From Roseococcus sp. SYP-B2431 (GTDB lineage Bacteria > Pseudomonadota > Alphaproteobacteria > Acetobacterales > Acetobacteraceae), in assembly GCF_004336745.1 (NCBI RefSeq), contig NZ_SJXD01000022.1:496001-560000 (forward strand): a stretch of DNA of 64,000 bases, read 5' to 3'. The position numbers and the translations under genes are program-made. How positions within the stretch are numbered: position 1 is the stretch's first letter; the number at the start of each line of letters is the position of its first letter. Positions 49,970-60,259 of this stretch are shown in pieces. The notes beneath the pieces are model-generated. The model worked only from the letters and a program-made list of their open reading frames with translations, did no database searches and was not told the origin of the DNA.

Positions 49970-51050
49970 CCTTCATGAAGGCCGCCAGCGCCTCCGCGAC
50001 CAAGGTGCATTCCTCGCTTGTGCCGATGGTGATGCGCAGGCAGTGGCCGAGGCCATAGGCGCCCATGGCGCGCACGATCAGTCCGCGCGCGCGCAGATAA
50101 GCGTCGGCGGCCTTCGCCGTCTCGCCGGTCGCGAAGTCGGCGAGGATGAAGTTGCCGTGGCTCGGCCAGACCTTGATGCCCACGGCCTCCAGCGCCGCCG
50201 TCAGCTTGCCGCGCCATTCCGCGTTGTGGGCGATGGACTTCTCCACCCAGCCCGGCTCGGACAAAGCGGCGATGCCAGCCGCCTGGGCGCCCGCATTCAC
50301 GTTGAAGGGCCCACGGATGCGGGCCAGGATGTCCATGACCTCGGCCGGCAGATAGGCCCAGCCCAGGCGCAGCCCGCCGAGGCCGAAGATCTTGCTGAAG
50401 GTGCGCGTCATCACCGTGTTGCCCGACGCGTCCACCAAGGCCTGGCCCGGATCGAAATCCGGGTCGGTGACGTATTCGGCATAGGCCGCGTCGATCACCA
50501 GCAGGATATCGCCCCGCAGCCCCGCGCGCAGGCGGCGCACCTCGGAGCTCGGCAGCAGCGTGCCGGTCGGGTTGTTCGGATTGGCCAGGCAGACGATGCG
50601 CGTGCGCGGGCCGACCGCGGCCAGGATCGCATCCACATCCGCCGTGAGGTTCTTCTCCGGCACCTTGATGACGTGGCAGCCGGCATAGCGCCCGGTCAGG
50701 TCGTACATCACGAAGCCGTGTGCCGACATGACGAGCTCGGTGCCCTCGCCGCCATAGGCAAGGATCAGATAGGCCAGCAGCTCGTCCGAGCCGTTGCCGC
50801 AGAGGATGCGCGCGGGATCCAGCCCGAAGCGCCCGCCGATCGCCTCGCGCAGCCCGCTCGAACTGGGGTCGGGATAGCGGTGCAGGTCCTTCGCGATGGC
50901 CGCATAGGCCTCCATCGCCGCCGGCGGCGGCCCGAAGGCGCCCTCGTTGCTGGAGAGCTTCACGATCCGGTTCACGCCGGGGATCTTCGACTCGCCGCCC
51001 ACATAGGGCTCGATCGAGAGGATGGAGGGGCGGGGTGTCAGGACGCTCAA
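49962..51050 (-). CDS. hisC: Histidinol-phosphate / aromatic aminotransferase
   Basis: 362 aa PLP class I/II aminotransferase. [15 protein letters not shown] and [16 protein letters not shown] at the substrate end, [28 protein letters not shown], the Schiff-base Lys in [17 protein letters not shown] and a C-terminal Arg in CLRITIGT. Placed between chorismate mutase and tyrA it probably serves aromatic amino acids as well as histidine. The start is TTG at 51050 overlapping the stop of the upstream gene (TTGA); this gives the normal N-terminus SVLTPRPSI. No ATG or GTG fits nearby. Confidence 0.92.
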   Translation of the reverse strand: MSVLTPRPSILSIEPYVGGESKIPGVNRIVKLSSNEGAFGPPPAAMEAYAAIAKDLHRYPDPSSSGLREAIGGRFGLDPARILCGNGSDELLAYLILAYGGEGTELVMSAHGFVMYDLTGRYAGCHVIKVPEKNLTADVDAILAAVGPRTRIVCLANPNNPTGTLLPSSEVRRLRAGLRGDILLVIDAAYAEYVTDPDFDPGQALVDASGNTVMTRTFSKIFGLGGLRLGWAYLPAEVMDILARIRGPFNVNAGAQAAGIAALSEPGWVEKSIAHNAEWRGKLTAALEAVGIKVWPSHGNFILADFATGETAKAADAYLRARGLIVRAMGAYGLGHCLRITIGTSEECTLVAEALAAFMKDG

Positions 51051-51841
51051 GGCTTCGCTCCGCGCTCGGGGATCGCATAACGGCCGAGGACGACCGCGTC
51101 GGCCGGCGGTTCGCCCAGGGTCTCGATCAGCGCGCGGGTGAAGCCCTCCTCGCGGCGCATGGCCACGACGCGGCCGGGGCCGGAGAGCGTGGCCAGCGCG
51201 GCGCGGCTCGGCTCGCCCGAGACCTCGAGCCGCAGCAGCGTCGCGTCCTTGCCCGAGGAATCGGCCGGGTGCAGACCGATGACCGCCGCTTCCAGCGGCG
51301 GCTCGCGGTCGCTGTAGAAGGGCAGCCGGGCGATCACGGAGAGGTGGTGCGGGTCGAAATGCGCCCACCATTCCTCGGCGTTCTTGTCGCTCTCGCGCGG
51401 CCAGGGGAGGATGGCGATGCTGGCGTCCCGCCCGCCGAGGGCGGCGAGCGCCGCGTGCAGCGAGGGATGCTGGCGCTGCGGCGTGCTCGCGCCGAAATGC
51501 TCGGCCGCCAGCCGCGCCAGGGCCGGGTCCGGCGGCAGGGCGATGGAGAAGTTGCCCTGCTGGGCGACGGAGCTGGCGAAGAGCTCCCGCCAAAGACGCA
51601 CCAGGGCGACACGCGGCAGGGGACCGGCATGGCGTCCGAGCAGGCGGCGCAGGATGGCGGCCTCGCGTCCGGGGCGAAGCACCGTGCCGGCCGGCTTCGC
51701 GCCGCCGGCGGCCAGGCGCTGCACCACCTGGGCGCGGCGGACGAGAAGATCCTGCAGGGCGTCGTCGAGCGTGTCGATCTCGGCGCGCAGGGCGCCCAGG
51801 GTTTCGCTGTCGGTCTCGCTGGCGGTCGGGGCGTCGGGCAT
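51047..51841 (-). CDS. Chorismate mutase with prephenate-dehydratase-like C-terminal region
   Basis: 264 aa. Residues 14-95 are an AroQ-type chorismate mutase ([30 protein letters not shown], a [34 protein letters not shown] ending). The next part ([21 protein letters not shown] through [10 protein letters not shown]) recalls the dehydratase fold, but the TRF motif and the ACT domain normal for PheA are not visible, so dehydratase activity is doubtful. A start at 51841 or at 51856 is possible; neither has a good ribosome site. First gene of the operon with hisC and tyrA. Confidence 0.82.
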   Translation of the reverse strand: MPDAPTASETDSETLGALRAEIDTLDDALQDLLVRRAQVVQRLAAGGAKPAGTVLRPGREAAILRRLLGRHAGPLPRVALVRLWRELFASSVAQQGNFSIALPPDPALARLAAEHFGASTPQRQHPSLHAALAALGGRDASIAILPWPRESDKNAEEWWAHFDPHHLSVIARLPFYSDREPPLEAAVIGLHPADSSGKDATLLRLEVSGEPSRAALATLSGPGRVVAMRREEGFTRALIETLGEPPADAVVLGRYAIPERGAKP

Positions 51842-51987
51842 GGGTGGATGACGCATAGCCGCGCCATCGCGCCACGCCAAGGCGCCCCTTCGCAGCGAAG
51901 CCATGCGCGCCGGGGCCATGCGCCGGGGCGGGCGGCGGCCGGCGCCACGTTGCGGGGCATCCGGGCAGGCCTTATCTCTGGCGCGGC

Positions 51988-53136
51988 ATGGACCAGATCG
52001 CCCCTTTTCCGGTGATGGAACACCAACGCGCCGTGCTGCCCGAGGGGCTGGTGCTCGACTGCGGCGCGGTGATCCGCCCCCTGGCCGTCGCCTACCGCAC
52101 CTACGGGGCCCTGAACGCCGCGCGCAGCAACGCCGTCCTGGTCTGCCACGCCCTGACCGGCGACCAATACGTCGCCGAGCGCCAGCCCCTGACCGGCAAG
52201 GCCGGCTGGTGGGAGGCGATCATCGGCCCCGGCAAGGCGGTGGACACGAACCGCTTCTTCGTCGTCTGCGCCAATGTGCTGGGCGGCTGCATGGGCTCGA
52301 CCGGCCCGCGCGAGGAGATGACGGACGAGAACGGCATCCCGCAGGGCCGCCCCTGGGGCACGGGCTTCCCGAGCGTCACCATCCGCGACATGGTCCGCGC
52401 GCAGAAGAAGCTGGTCGAGCATCTGGGCATCGAGCGGCTGCTGGCGGTGATCGGCGGCTCGATGGGCGGCATGCAGGTGCTGGAATGGGCCGCGACCTAT
52501 CCCGAGGCCGTCTTCGCCGCGGCGCCGATCGCCGCGGCCACGCATCATTCGGCCCAGAACATCGCCTTTCACGAGGTCGGCCGCGCGGCCATCCATTCCG
52601 ATCCGGACTGGCGGAACGGACGCTACTGGGAGGATGGGCGCATCCCCGCCCAGGGCCTCTCGGTCGCGCGCATGGTGGCCCACATCACCTATCTCTCGGA
52701 GGCCGCGCTCACCCGGAAATTCGGGCGGAAGCTGCAGGGCGCCTCGGCCGTGACCTTCCTCGAGGACGTGTTCCAGGTGCAGAGCTACCTGCGCCACCAG
52801 GGCAGCACCTTCGTGCGCCGCTTCGACGCGAACTCCTACCTCACCATCACCCGCGCCATGGACTATTTCGACCTTGCCACCGAGCACGGCAGCGTGGCCG
52901 CGGCCTTCGCCGGAACGCCGACGCGCTTCTTCGTGGCCAGCTTCTCCTCCGACTGGCTCTTCCCCACCAGCGAGAGCCGCGCCCTGGTGCGCGCGCTGAA
53001 CGCGGCGGCGGCGCCGGTCAGCTTCATCGAGGTCCCGACCGACAAGGGCCATGACGCCTTCCTGCTCGACGAGCCGGAATTCCACCGGGCGCTCGGCGGC
53101 TTCCTGGCGGGCGCCGCTAGGACGCTGGACGCATGA
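51988..53136 (+). CDS. metX: Homoserine O-acetyltransferase
   Basis: 382 aa alpha/beta hydrolase that acylates homoserine for methionine synthesis. Nucleophile Ser158 in [10 protein letters not shown], Asp322 in SSDWLFPTS and His355 in DKGHDAFLL form the triad. [39 protein letters not shown] and [30 protein letters not shown] are classical. Acetyl- versus succinyl-CoA use cannot be told from sequence alone. The stop overlaps the DinB start by ATGA, and metW follows. Divergent from the aromatic operon. Confidence 0.94.
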   Translation: MDQIAPFPVMEHQRAVLPEGLVLDCGAVIRPLAVAYRTYGALNAARSNAVLVCHALTGDQYVAERQPLTGKAGWWEAIIGPGKAVDTNRFFVVCANVLGGCMGSTGPREEMTDENGIPQGRPWGTGFPSVTIRDMVRAQKKLVEHLGIERLLAVIGGSMGGMQVLEWAATYPEAVFAAAPIAAATHHSAQNIAFHEVGRAAIHSDPDWRNGRYWEDGRIPAQGLSVARMVAHITYLSEAALTRKFGRKLQGASAVTFLEDVFQVQSYLRHQGSTFVRRFDANSYLTITRAMDYFDLATEHGSVAAAFAGTPTRFFVASFSSDWLFPTSESRALVRALNAAAAPVSFIEVPTDKGHDAFLLDEPEFHRALGGFLAGAARTLDA

Positions 53137-53699
53137 GCGCGTATCCCGCCGCGCTCTACTTCGCCGCCCAGGCGCGCCACAACGCCTGGGCGAACCACCG
53201 CCTGCTCACGGCCTGCGCGCAGCTCTCCCAGGCGGAGTTCGAGGCCACGCGCATCAGCTTCTTCCCCTCGGTCAAGGCCACGCTGAACCACATCCTGATC
53301 ATCGACCGGTTCTACGTGGACGCGATGGAGGGCGGCACGCTGGGCCACGCCGCCTTCGCCGATCATGAGCCCTGCGCCACCCTCGCCGAGCTGCGGCGCG
53401 AGCAGGCCGCCCTGGACAGCCGCCTCATCGCCTGGTGCGAGGCCCTGGACGACCTCGGCCATATCGTCGAGGTGCATCGCGGCCCCCGTATCCAGCGCGA
53501 GCGCGCCGACCGGCTGCTGCTGCATCTCTTCGGGCACGACATCCACCATCGCGGACAGGTCCACGCCATGCTCTCCGGAACCAGCGTCAAGCCGCCGCAG
53601 CTCGACGAGTTCTTCTCCGTCGGCGAGGCGCCGCTGCGCGCGGCGGAGTTCGCCGAGCTGGGCTGGACGGAACGCGACATCTGGCCGGACCAGGCGTGA
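53133..53699 (+). CDS. DinB-family metal-binding four-helix protein
   Basis: 188 aa. The start [22 protein letters not shown], then [14 protein letters not shown] and [21 protein letters not shown] matches the DinB/YfiT family, with His in TLNH and two in HDIHHRGQ forming the metal triad. Relatives include mycothiol/bacillithiol transferases and proteins of unknown function. It is placed between metX and metW with overlaps at both ends (ATGA and GTGA), an arrangement I do not recognise as standard. Confidence 0.88.
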   Translation: MSAYPAALYFAAQARHNAWANHRLLTACAQLSQAEFEATRISFFPSVKATLNHILIIDRFYVDAMEGGTLGHAAFADHEPCATLAELRREQAALDSRLIAWCEALDDLGHIVEVHRGPRIQRERADRLLLHLFGHDIHHRGQVHAMLSGTSVKPPQLDEFFSVGEAPLRAAEFAELGWTERDIWPDQA

Positions 53700-54769
53700 G
53701 CCGCCTTCTCTTCACCCTCGGCGGCTATTCCGAGCTGCCGGACGGCGATTCCTCCTGGCGCGTGATCCGCCGGCGCCGGGACTTCTCCAGCGCGGAGAAG
53801 GTGCTGGAGATCTTCGACCGGGAGGCCGAAGGGCTGCGGCCGGGCCTGTGCCTGATCCTGGTCGACCCCGAGCGACGGCTGATCCTGCGCTGGGCCGGAA
53901 CGGCCGATCCCGTCGGCGCGCTGCGGAGCCAGGCGGGGCTGGACGGGCTCGCGATGGCCGGACCGGAACCGCCCGCAAGCCCGCTCGTGCCGACCGCGCC
54001 AGAACCGGAGCCGGAGCCGGAACGGGAGCCGCGGCCTCCGGCCGCGCCGCCTCGGCCCGTCCTCGCGGCCACCGCCCCGCCGCCACCCGCCGCGACGAAC
54101 ACCTACAGGCCCCAGGATCCGCCCCTCCGCACCCGGGCCGCCGACGGCTCCGTCCAATACGTCGCGAAGAACATGCGGCTGGACCTCAGGCTCATCGCCG
54201 GGATGATCCCGCCCGATGTGCGCGTGCTCGACATCGGCTGCGGGGACGGCGCGCTGATGGCGGAGCTCGCCACCAGGGGCGTGGACGCCCGCGGCATCGA
54301 GATCGACATGCAGGCCGCGACCGAGGCCGTGTCCCAGGGCCTCGCCGTCATCCATGGCGATGCCGACAACGACCTCGCCTTCTACCCCGACGAGGCCTTC
54401 GACTATGTGGTGCTGAGCCGCACGCTGCAGGCGGTGGAGAAGCCGCGCGAGGTGCTGCGCCAGATGCTGCGCATCGGCCGCCACGCCATCGTGAGCTTTC
54501 CCAATTTCGGCCATTGGGAGATGCGGCTGAAGCTGCTCTTCGGCGGGCGCATGCCCGACACCGAGACCTGGACGCGCCCCTGGTACGAGACGCCCAACAT
54601 CCACCCCTGCACCATCCTCGACTTCTTCGCGCTGGCGGAGATGGAGGGCTACGTCATCGAGCAGTGGCTGGCGGTGGACGAGAAGGGGCTGAAGGCGCCG
54701 TGGCGCCGCTCCGTGCGGCTCGCCAACATCTTCGGGCAGCAGGCGCTGTTCCAGCTCCGGCGCCGCTAG
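53696..54769 (+). CDS. metW: MetW-like methyltransferase with unusual N-terminal extension
   Basis: 357 aa; MetW alone is about 200. The C-terminal 190 residues are MetW: RLDLRLIAGMIPPDVRVLDIGCGDGALMAEL (SAM loop near residue 178), YVVLSRTLQAVEKPREVL, and the LLFGGRMPDTETWTRPWYETPNIHPCT stretch. Before it lie about 75 residues of an unrecognised compact domain (LLFTLGGYSELPDGDSSWRVI, LILVDPERRLILRWAG) and a Pro/Glu-rich linker. The GTG start at 53696 overlaps the DinB stop. An internal ATG at 54172 would give MetW alone, but the upstream frame is open and coupled, so the long form is favoured. Confidence 0.85.
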   Translation: MSRLLFTLGGYSELPDGDSSWRVIRRRRDFSSAEKVLEIFDREAEGLRPGLCLILVDPERRLILRWAGTADPVGALRSQAGLDGLAMAGPEPPASPLVPTAPEPEPEPEREPRPPAAPPRPVLAATAPPPPAATNTYRPQDPPLRTRAADGSVQYVAKNMRLDLRLIAGMIPPDVRVLDIGCGDGALMAELATRGVDARGIEIDMQAATEAVSQGLAVIHGDADNDLAFYPDEAFDYVVLSRTLQAVEKPREVLRQMLRIGRHAIVSFPNFGHWEMRLKLLFGGRMPDTETWTRPWYETPNIHPCTILDFFALAEMEGYVIEQWLAVDEKGLKAPWRRSVRLANIFGQQALFQLRRR

Positions 54770-54872
54770 ACCATGATGCGCTCGCATTCGCTCAGGCATC
54801 ATGGTCCAGCTTATTGTCCGAGCGCGTGATTCAGACCTCCGGCGCCTTCGCGCCTTCGGTCATCGCGCTCTA
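54770..54872 (+). repeat. Structured repeat family B, copy 2
   Basis: Directly after the metW TAG stop. First hairpin: GACCATGATGC, loop GCTCGCATTCGCTCAG, GCATCATGGTC, 11 bp perfect. Second: GAGCGCGTGA ... TCATCGCGCTC enclosing a small GGCGCCTTCGCGCC hairpin. It matches 5803-5927 in order of blocks. The second half flanks (GATTCAGACCTCCGG and CGGTCATC) also bound the repeat unit inside eutC. Confidence 0.85.
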
Positions 54873-55026
54873 ACCGGCACCTCTGTGCACGGTCCCGGGC
54901 TTCGCTGCACCGCACGGGCGGCGTCTGGTTTCGGGCTTCGGCACTCGCTAGGTTTTGTCACCGATCTTCGGTGGCGCGGCCGCGGGCGAAAGTGGTTGGG
55001 CAGAACAGCTTCAGGGAGAGCCCGAA

Positions 55027-55749
55027 ATGGCGCGTCTGGCATTGGTGACGGGTGGGCAGCGCGGAATCGGCGCGGCGATCAGCGAGGGGCTTCTGGCGGC
55101 GGGGCGCAAGGTCGTCGCGAACTACGCGGGCAACGATGCCGCGGCGAAGGAATTCACCGAGCGCACGGGCATTCCCTGCGTCAAGTTCGACGTCTCGGAC
55201 TTCGAGCAATGCATCGAAGCGGTCAGGAAGATCGAGGCCGAGCACGGGCCCATCGAGATCCTGGTGAACAATGCCGGCATCACGCGCGACAGCGTGATGA
55301 AGCGCCTGGACCGCAAGATGTGGGACGAGGTGATCGATACCAACCTCGGCTCCTGCTACAACCTGTGCAAGGCGGTGTGGGACGGGATGAGCGCGCGGAA
55401 GTTCGGGCGCATCGTGAACATCGGCTCGATCAACGGGCAGGCGGGGCAGTACGGCCAGGTGAACTACGCCGCCGCGAAATCCGGCATCCATGGCTTCACC
55501 AAGGCGCTGGCCCAGGAGGGCGCGCGGGCGCAGATCACGGTGAACGCGATCGCACCGGGCTATGTGGACACCGAGATGGTGCGCGCGGTGCCGCCGGAGG
55601 TGCTGGAGAAGATCATCGCGCGGATTCCGCGCGGGCGGCTGGGCACGGCGCAGGATATCGCGCGGGGCGTGGTGTTCCTCACGGCCGACGATGCTGATTT
55701 CGTGACGGGGTCCACGCTGTCGATCAATGGCGGACAGCATATGTATTGA
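55027..55749 (+). CDS. phbB: Acetoacetyl-CoA reductase
   Basis: 240 aa SDR of the PhaB type. It reduces acetoacetyl-CoA with NADPH to (R)-3-hydroxybutyryl-CoA for polyhydroxybutyrate. GGQRGIG is the cofactor loop, ILVNNAGITRDSVMKRL and MWDEVIDTNLGSCYNLC are PhaB marks, and catalytic residues lie in GSINGQAGQYGQVNYAAAK. Ends AQDIARGVVFLTADDADFVTGSTLSINGG. The ATG follows GGGAGAGCCCGAA. No phaA or phaC nearby, so it is a stand-alone gene. Terminator-like hairpins follow. Confidence 0.92.
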   Translation: MARLALVTGGQRGIGAAISEGLLAAGRKVVANYAGNDAAAKEFTERTGIPCVKFDVSDFEQCIEAVRKIEAEHGPIEILVNNAGITRDSVMKRLDRKMWDEVIDTNLGSCYNLCKAVWDGMSARKFGRIVNIGSINGQAGQYGQVNYAAAKSGIHGFTKALAQEGARAQITVNAIAPGYVDTEMVRAVPPEVLEKIIARIPRGRLGTAQDIARGVVFLTADDADFVTGSTLSINGGQHMY

Positions 55750-55750
55750 G

Positions 55751-55843
55751 GAATTGAGGGGGCTTTGCCCCCTCAAACTCCCCCACCAAGAAACTCAGTT
55801 TCTTGGATCTTCGATCTGTGGAGGGGCAGAGCCCCCCTTTCAG
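55751..55843. terminator. Cluster of three hairpins after phbB
   Basis: In 90 bases: TTGAGGGGGC-TTT-GCCCCCTCAA (10 bp, about 55753-55776), CCAAGAAACT-CAG-TTTCTTGG (near 55785), and GGGGC-AGA-GCCCC followed by CCTTT (near 55822). The last is a plausible terminator for phbB on the plus strand. The strand is left open because the gap is between convergent genes. Confidence 0.55.
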
Positions 55844-56124
55844 ATGAACTTGCCCCTCAAAAACCCCAGCGCCGGCAAAGGCGTCCACTTCCTCGGCAGG
55901 TCCGACCTGCGGATCGGCGCCACCGAGTAATGCGGCACCGGTTGCTGAGAACGCACCAGGAAATCCGCGTAGGCCCGGACCTGCTGCGCCCGCCAGGCCC
56001 GGTCCTCCAGGGCGGCGGTGCGGCTGCGAAATATCTCCGCCACGCGGTTGGCGCGCCCCACGGTCGCCACCACGGCCCATAAGGTATCTTCGTCGCCCCT
56101 CGGGAGGGCCGCGATGTCCCGCAT
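55840..56124 (-). CDS. Hypothetical protein
   Basis: 94 aa. Sequence MRDIAALPRGDEDTLWAV, a long Arg/Ala helix (AEIFRSRTAALEDRAWRAQQVRAYADFL) and a basic end (SDLPRKWTPLPALGFL). No family, signal or membrane segment is recognised. Composition is acceptable for a real gene and it fills the gap between phbB and amtB, but no strong ribosome site is seen. Possibly a small conserved protein of Acetobacteraceae. Confidence 0.45.
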   Translation of the reverse strand: MRDIAALPRGDEDTLWAVVATVGRANRVAEIFRSRTAALEDRAWRAQQVRAYADFLVRSQQPVPHYSVAPIRRSDLPRKWTPLPALGFLRGKFI

Positions 56125-56170
56125 GGGACGAGATCAAAGGCGCCTGCCCGGGCCGGGTCAAGCACATATG

Positions 56171-56202
56171 AAAAGGGCGCCGGAGGTCTCCCCCCGGCGC
56201 CC
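56171..56202 (-). terminator. Intrinsic terminator of amtB
   Basis: On the minus strand GGGCGCCGG ... CCGGCGCCC forms a 9-bp hairpin followed by TTTT, 24 bases after the amtB stop. It has the form of a rho-independent terminator. Confidence 0.75.
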
Positions 56203-56225
56203 GAACACGATCGTTGCGGGAGAAC

Positions 56226-57617
56226 CTACCCCAGGCGCTCGCCGTGCTGCGTGACGTCGAGGCCCTCGCGCTCCTCCTCCTCGCTGACGCGCAGGCCGAC
56301 GATGGCATCCACGATCTTCAGCAGGATGGCCGTGGCCACCGCCGTGAAGACGAAGACCGCCACGACCGCCTGAACCTGGATGATCAGCTGCGCCATGGAG
56401 CCCGAGATGCCCTCCGGCGCCGCCGTCGTGGCCGAGAGCGGGCCATAGGCCAGGATGCCCGTCAGCAGCGCGCCGACGATGCCGCAGATGCCGTGCACGC
56501 CGAAGGCGTCCAGGCTGTCGTCGTAGCCGAGCCAATGCTTGAGGGCCGTCGCGCCCCAGAAGCCGGCCAGGCCCGCCGCCACGCCGATGATGAGCGACGC
56601 GCCCGGCAGGACGAAGCCCGCCGCCGGGGTGATGGCGACGAGGCCCGCCACCGCGCCCGAGATCACGCCCAGCACCGAGGGCTTACCCTTGATCGCCCAT
56701 TCGGCGACCATCCAGCTCAGCGCCGCGGCCGCGGCCGCCGTGTTGGTCACCAGGAAGGCCATGCCCGCGCGGCCGCTGGCCCCGCCGGCGGAGCCCGCGT
56801 TGAAGCCGAACCAGCCGACCCACAGCATCGAGGCGCCGATGACGGCGAAGGCCAGGTTGTAGGGGGACATGTTCTCGGTCCCGTAGCCGATGCGCTTGCC
56901 CAGGATCAGCGCGCCCACGAGGCCCGCGACACCGGCGTTGATGTGGACCACCGTGCCGCCTGCGAAGTCGAGCGCGCCGAGGCCGAAGATCCAGCCGTTC
57001 GGATGCCAGACCCAATGCGCGATGGGCGAATAGACCAGCAGCGTCCACAGCAGCACGAAGACCATCAGGCCGGAGAACTTGATTCGGTCGGCCAGCGCGC
57101 CCGTGATCAGCGCGGCGGTGATGACGGCGAAGGTGCACTGGAAGGCGACGAAGACGGTCTCCGGGATGGTGAAGGCCACCGCGGCGTCGCCCGTGCCCAG
57201 GGTGAAGGGCTTGTCCCAGTTCTCGGCGATGCCGCCGAGCATGAACTTGGACAGGTCGCCGATATAGGCGCCCCCTTCGCCGAAGGCGAGGCTGTAGCCG
57301 ATCACGACCCAGGCCACCGAGACGAGCGCGGTGATCGCGAAGGACTGCGCGAGCGTGGAGAGCACGTTCTTCTTGCGGACCATGCCGCCGTAGAAGAGCG
57401 CAAGGCCGGGCACGGTCATCATCAGCACGATGGCGGTGGAGATGAGCATCCAGGCCGTGTCGCCCGTGTCCACCTTCGCGTCCTGCGCGAAGGCCGGCAT
57501 CGAGAGGGCCAGCAGCGGGACCGCCCCCAGCATCCCGCCCAGAGGGCCGCGCAAGGGGCCGCGCAAGGGGCCGCCCAGGGGGCCACGCAGAGGGGCGCCG
57601 CGCATCCAGGATTTCAT
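56226..57617 (-). CDS. amtB: Ammonium transporter AmtB
   Basis: 463 aa. After the signal peptide come about 11 membrane helices. DTAWMLISTAIVLMMTVPGLALFYGGMVRKKNVL, the pore His in GGTVVHINAGVAGLVGAL and the second in DAFGVHGICGIVGALLTGIL are complete, as is WFGFNAGSAGGASGRAG. It takes up ammonium under nitrogen limitation. Before the signal core the N-terminus contains GAPLRGPLGGPLRGPLRGPL, coded by imperfect 12-bp repeats. ATG at 57617 or 57605. glnK lies upstream and the pair shares a sigma-54 promoter. Confidence 0.95.
   Translation of the reverse strand: MKSWMRGAPLRGPLGGPLRGPLRGPLGGMLGAVPLLALSMPAFAQDAKVDTGDTAWMLISTAIVLMMTVPGLALFYGGMVRKKNVLSTLAQSFAITALVSVAWVVIGYSLAFGEGGAYIGDLSKFMLGGIAENWDKPFTLGTGDAAVAFTIPETVFVAFQCTFAVITAALITGALADRIKFSGLMVFVLLWTLLVYSPIAHWVWHPNGWIFGLGALDFAGGTVVHINAGVAGLVGALILGKRIGYGTENMSPYNLAFAVIGASMLWVGWFGFNAGSAGGASGRAGMAFLVTNTAAAAAALSWMVAEWAIKGKPSVLGVISGAVAGLVAITPAAGFVLPGASLIIGVAAGLAGFWGATALKHWLGYDDSLDAFGVHGICGIVGALLTGILAYGPLSATTAAPEGISGSMAQLIIQVQAVVAVFVFTAVATAILLKIVDAIVGLRVSEEEEREGLDVTQHGERLG
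57546..57605 (-). repeat. 12-bp repeats in the amtB signal-peptide region
   Basis: Five imperfect copies of a 12-base unit (about GGGCCGCGCAAG on the plus strand) give the peptide repeat RGPL/GGPL on the minus strand. The copies nearest 57550-57575 are identical; the outer ones differ at one to three bases. Confidence 0.8.
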
Positions 57618-57679
57618 ATGTGGTATTCTCCCATGGCTGGCGGCCGCCGGGGCACGCCGATGTTGTGCGAGGCGCTGGC

Positions 57680-59516
<1,837 letters not shown>

Positions 59517-59559
59517 ACGGGCCGATCCGATCTCCGGGACGCCTCGCGCCATAGTCGTG

Positions 59560-60165
59560 TCATGGCAGATCGATCGCCCGCACCTCCCAGCGCAGCCGCC
59601 AGGGATCCGTCAGCCCCAGGGTCAGTCGCGCGGAGCGCCGGGGGAATCGCGGCGCCGAAAGCTCGACCTCCCAGGCATCCAGGCCGACGATCCTCACCCG
59701 GCCCAGCATGTCGCGCGCCGATCCGGTCCCGCCATGCCCAAGCTGGGTCTTCAACAGCTCCGTCAGCGCATCCGCCCCCGACAGCTGCGCCGCCATGTCC
59801 CGCGCCATGCCGGCGATGAAGGCGGGCATGGGCCGCTCCTCCTGATCGCGGGCGCGGGCTGATAGCACCGCCGCCATGGCCGGGCGCAAGGACTCCCAGT
59901 CGACGTGGCCGGCCAGCGCCCCGGAGTCGCCGCGCTGGATCGCCGAGGCCACCTGCACCGCGGAGGCCACGGGCGAAATTATATAGACCGTGGCGAGCCC
60001 GACACCGATCAGGGCCAGAAGGCGGCGAAGGCCGGCGGCCGGGCGCCGCCTTCTCCTGGCCTCACCCTCGGGGGCGCGCGCCGGCGCGGCGCGATGCACC
60101 GGCTGCCGCGCGTCGAACTCCGCCCAGATCTCGTCCCAGGAGTTGGATGCCGTCGTCCCGCTCAT
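59560..60165 (-). CDS. DUF2939 family membrane-anchored protein
   Basis: 201 aa. A charged N-terminus with an Arg run precedes one membrane segment (LRRLLALIGVGLATVYIISPVASAV), then AIQRGDSGALAGHVDWESLRPAMAAVL, the DUF2939 pattern of a lipid-exposed periplasmic alpha/beta domain. The end VRIVGLDAWEVELSAPRF, TDPWRLRWEVRAI is also typical. Function unknown. It converges on the ubiH-like gene. Confidence 0.82.
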   Translation of the reverse strand: MSGTTASNSWDEIWAEFDARQPVHRAAPARAPEGEARRRRRPAAGLRRLLALIGVGLATVYIISPVASAVQVASAIQRGDSGALAGHVDWESLRPAMAAVLSARARDQEERPMPAFIAGMARDMAAQLSGADALTELLKTQLGHGGTGSARDMLGRVRIVGLDAWEVELSAPRFPRRSARLTLGLTDPWRLRWEVRAIDLP

Positions 60166-60259
60166 CTGCCCCCCTCTGTCCCGGAGGACAGGGAAAAATC
60201 CGCCAGCCGAGACCGCGTCTCGGTTTTTGGATTATCAGGGCTGCTCTATGAGCGAGGGG

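Noticed and set aside
51857-51987. Possible SAM riboswitch before metX
   Set aside because: Alphaproteobacterial metX genes can carry SAM-II elements, but the leader shows no match to the conserved core that I can recognise.
54000-54060. Repetitive GAGCCGGAGCCGGAG sequence as a mobile or regulatory repeat
   Set aside because: It is in frame and codes for the Pro/Glu linker of the MetW-like protein; simple codon repetition explains it.
60175-60202. CTGTCC-CGGA-GGACAG hairpin followed by GGGAAAAA as a terminator
   Set aside because: The run is of A on the plus strand, and it lies at the 5' side of the minus-strand DUF2939 gene, so it does not fit a terminator for either neighbour.
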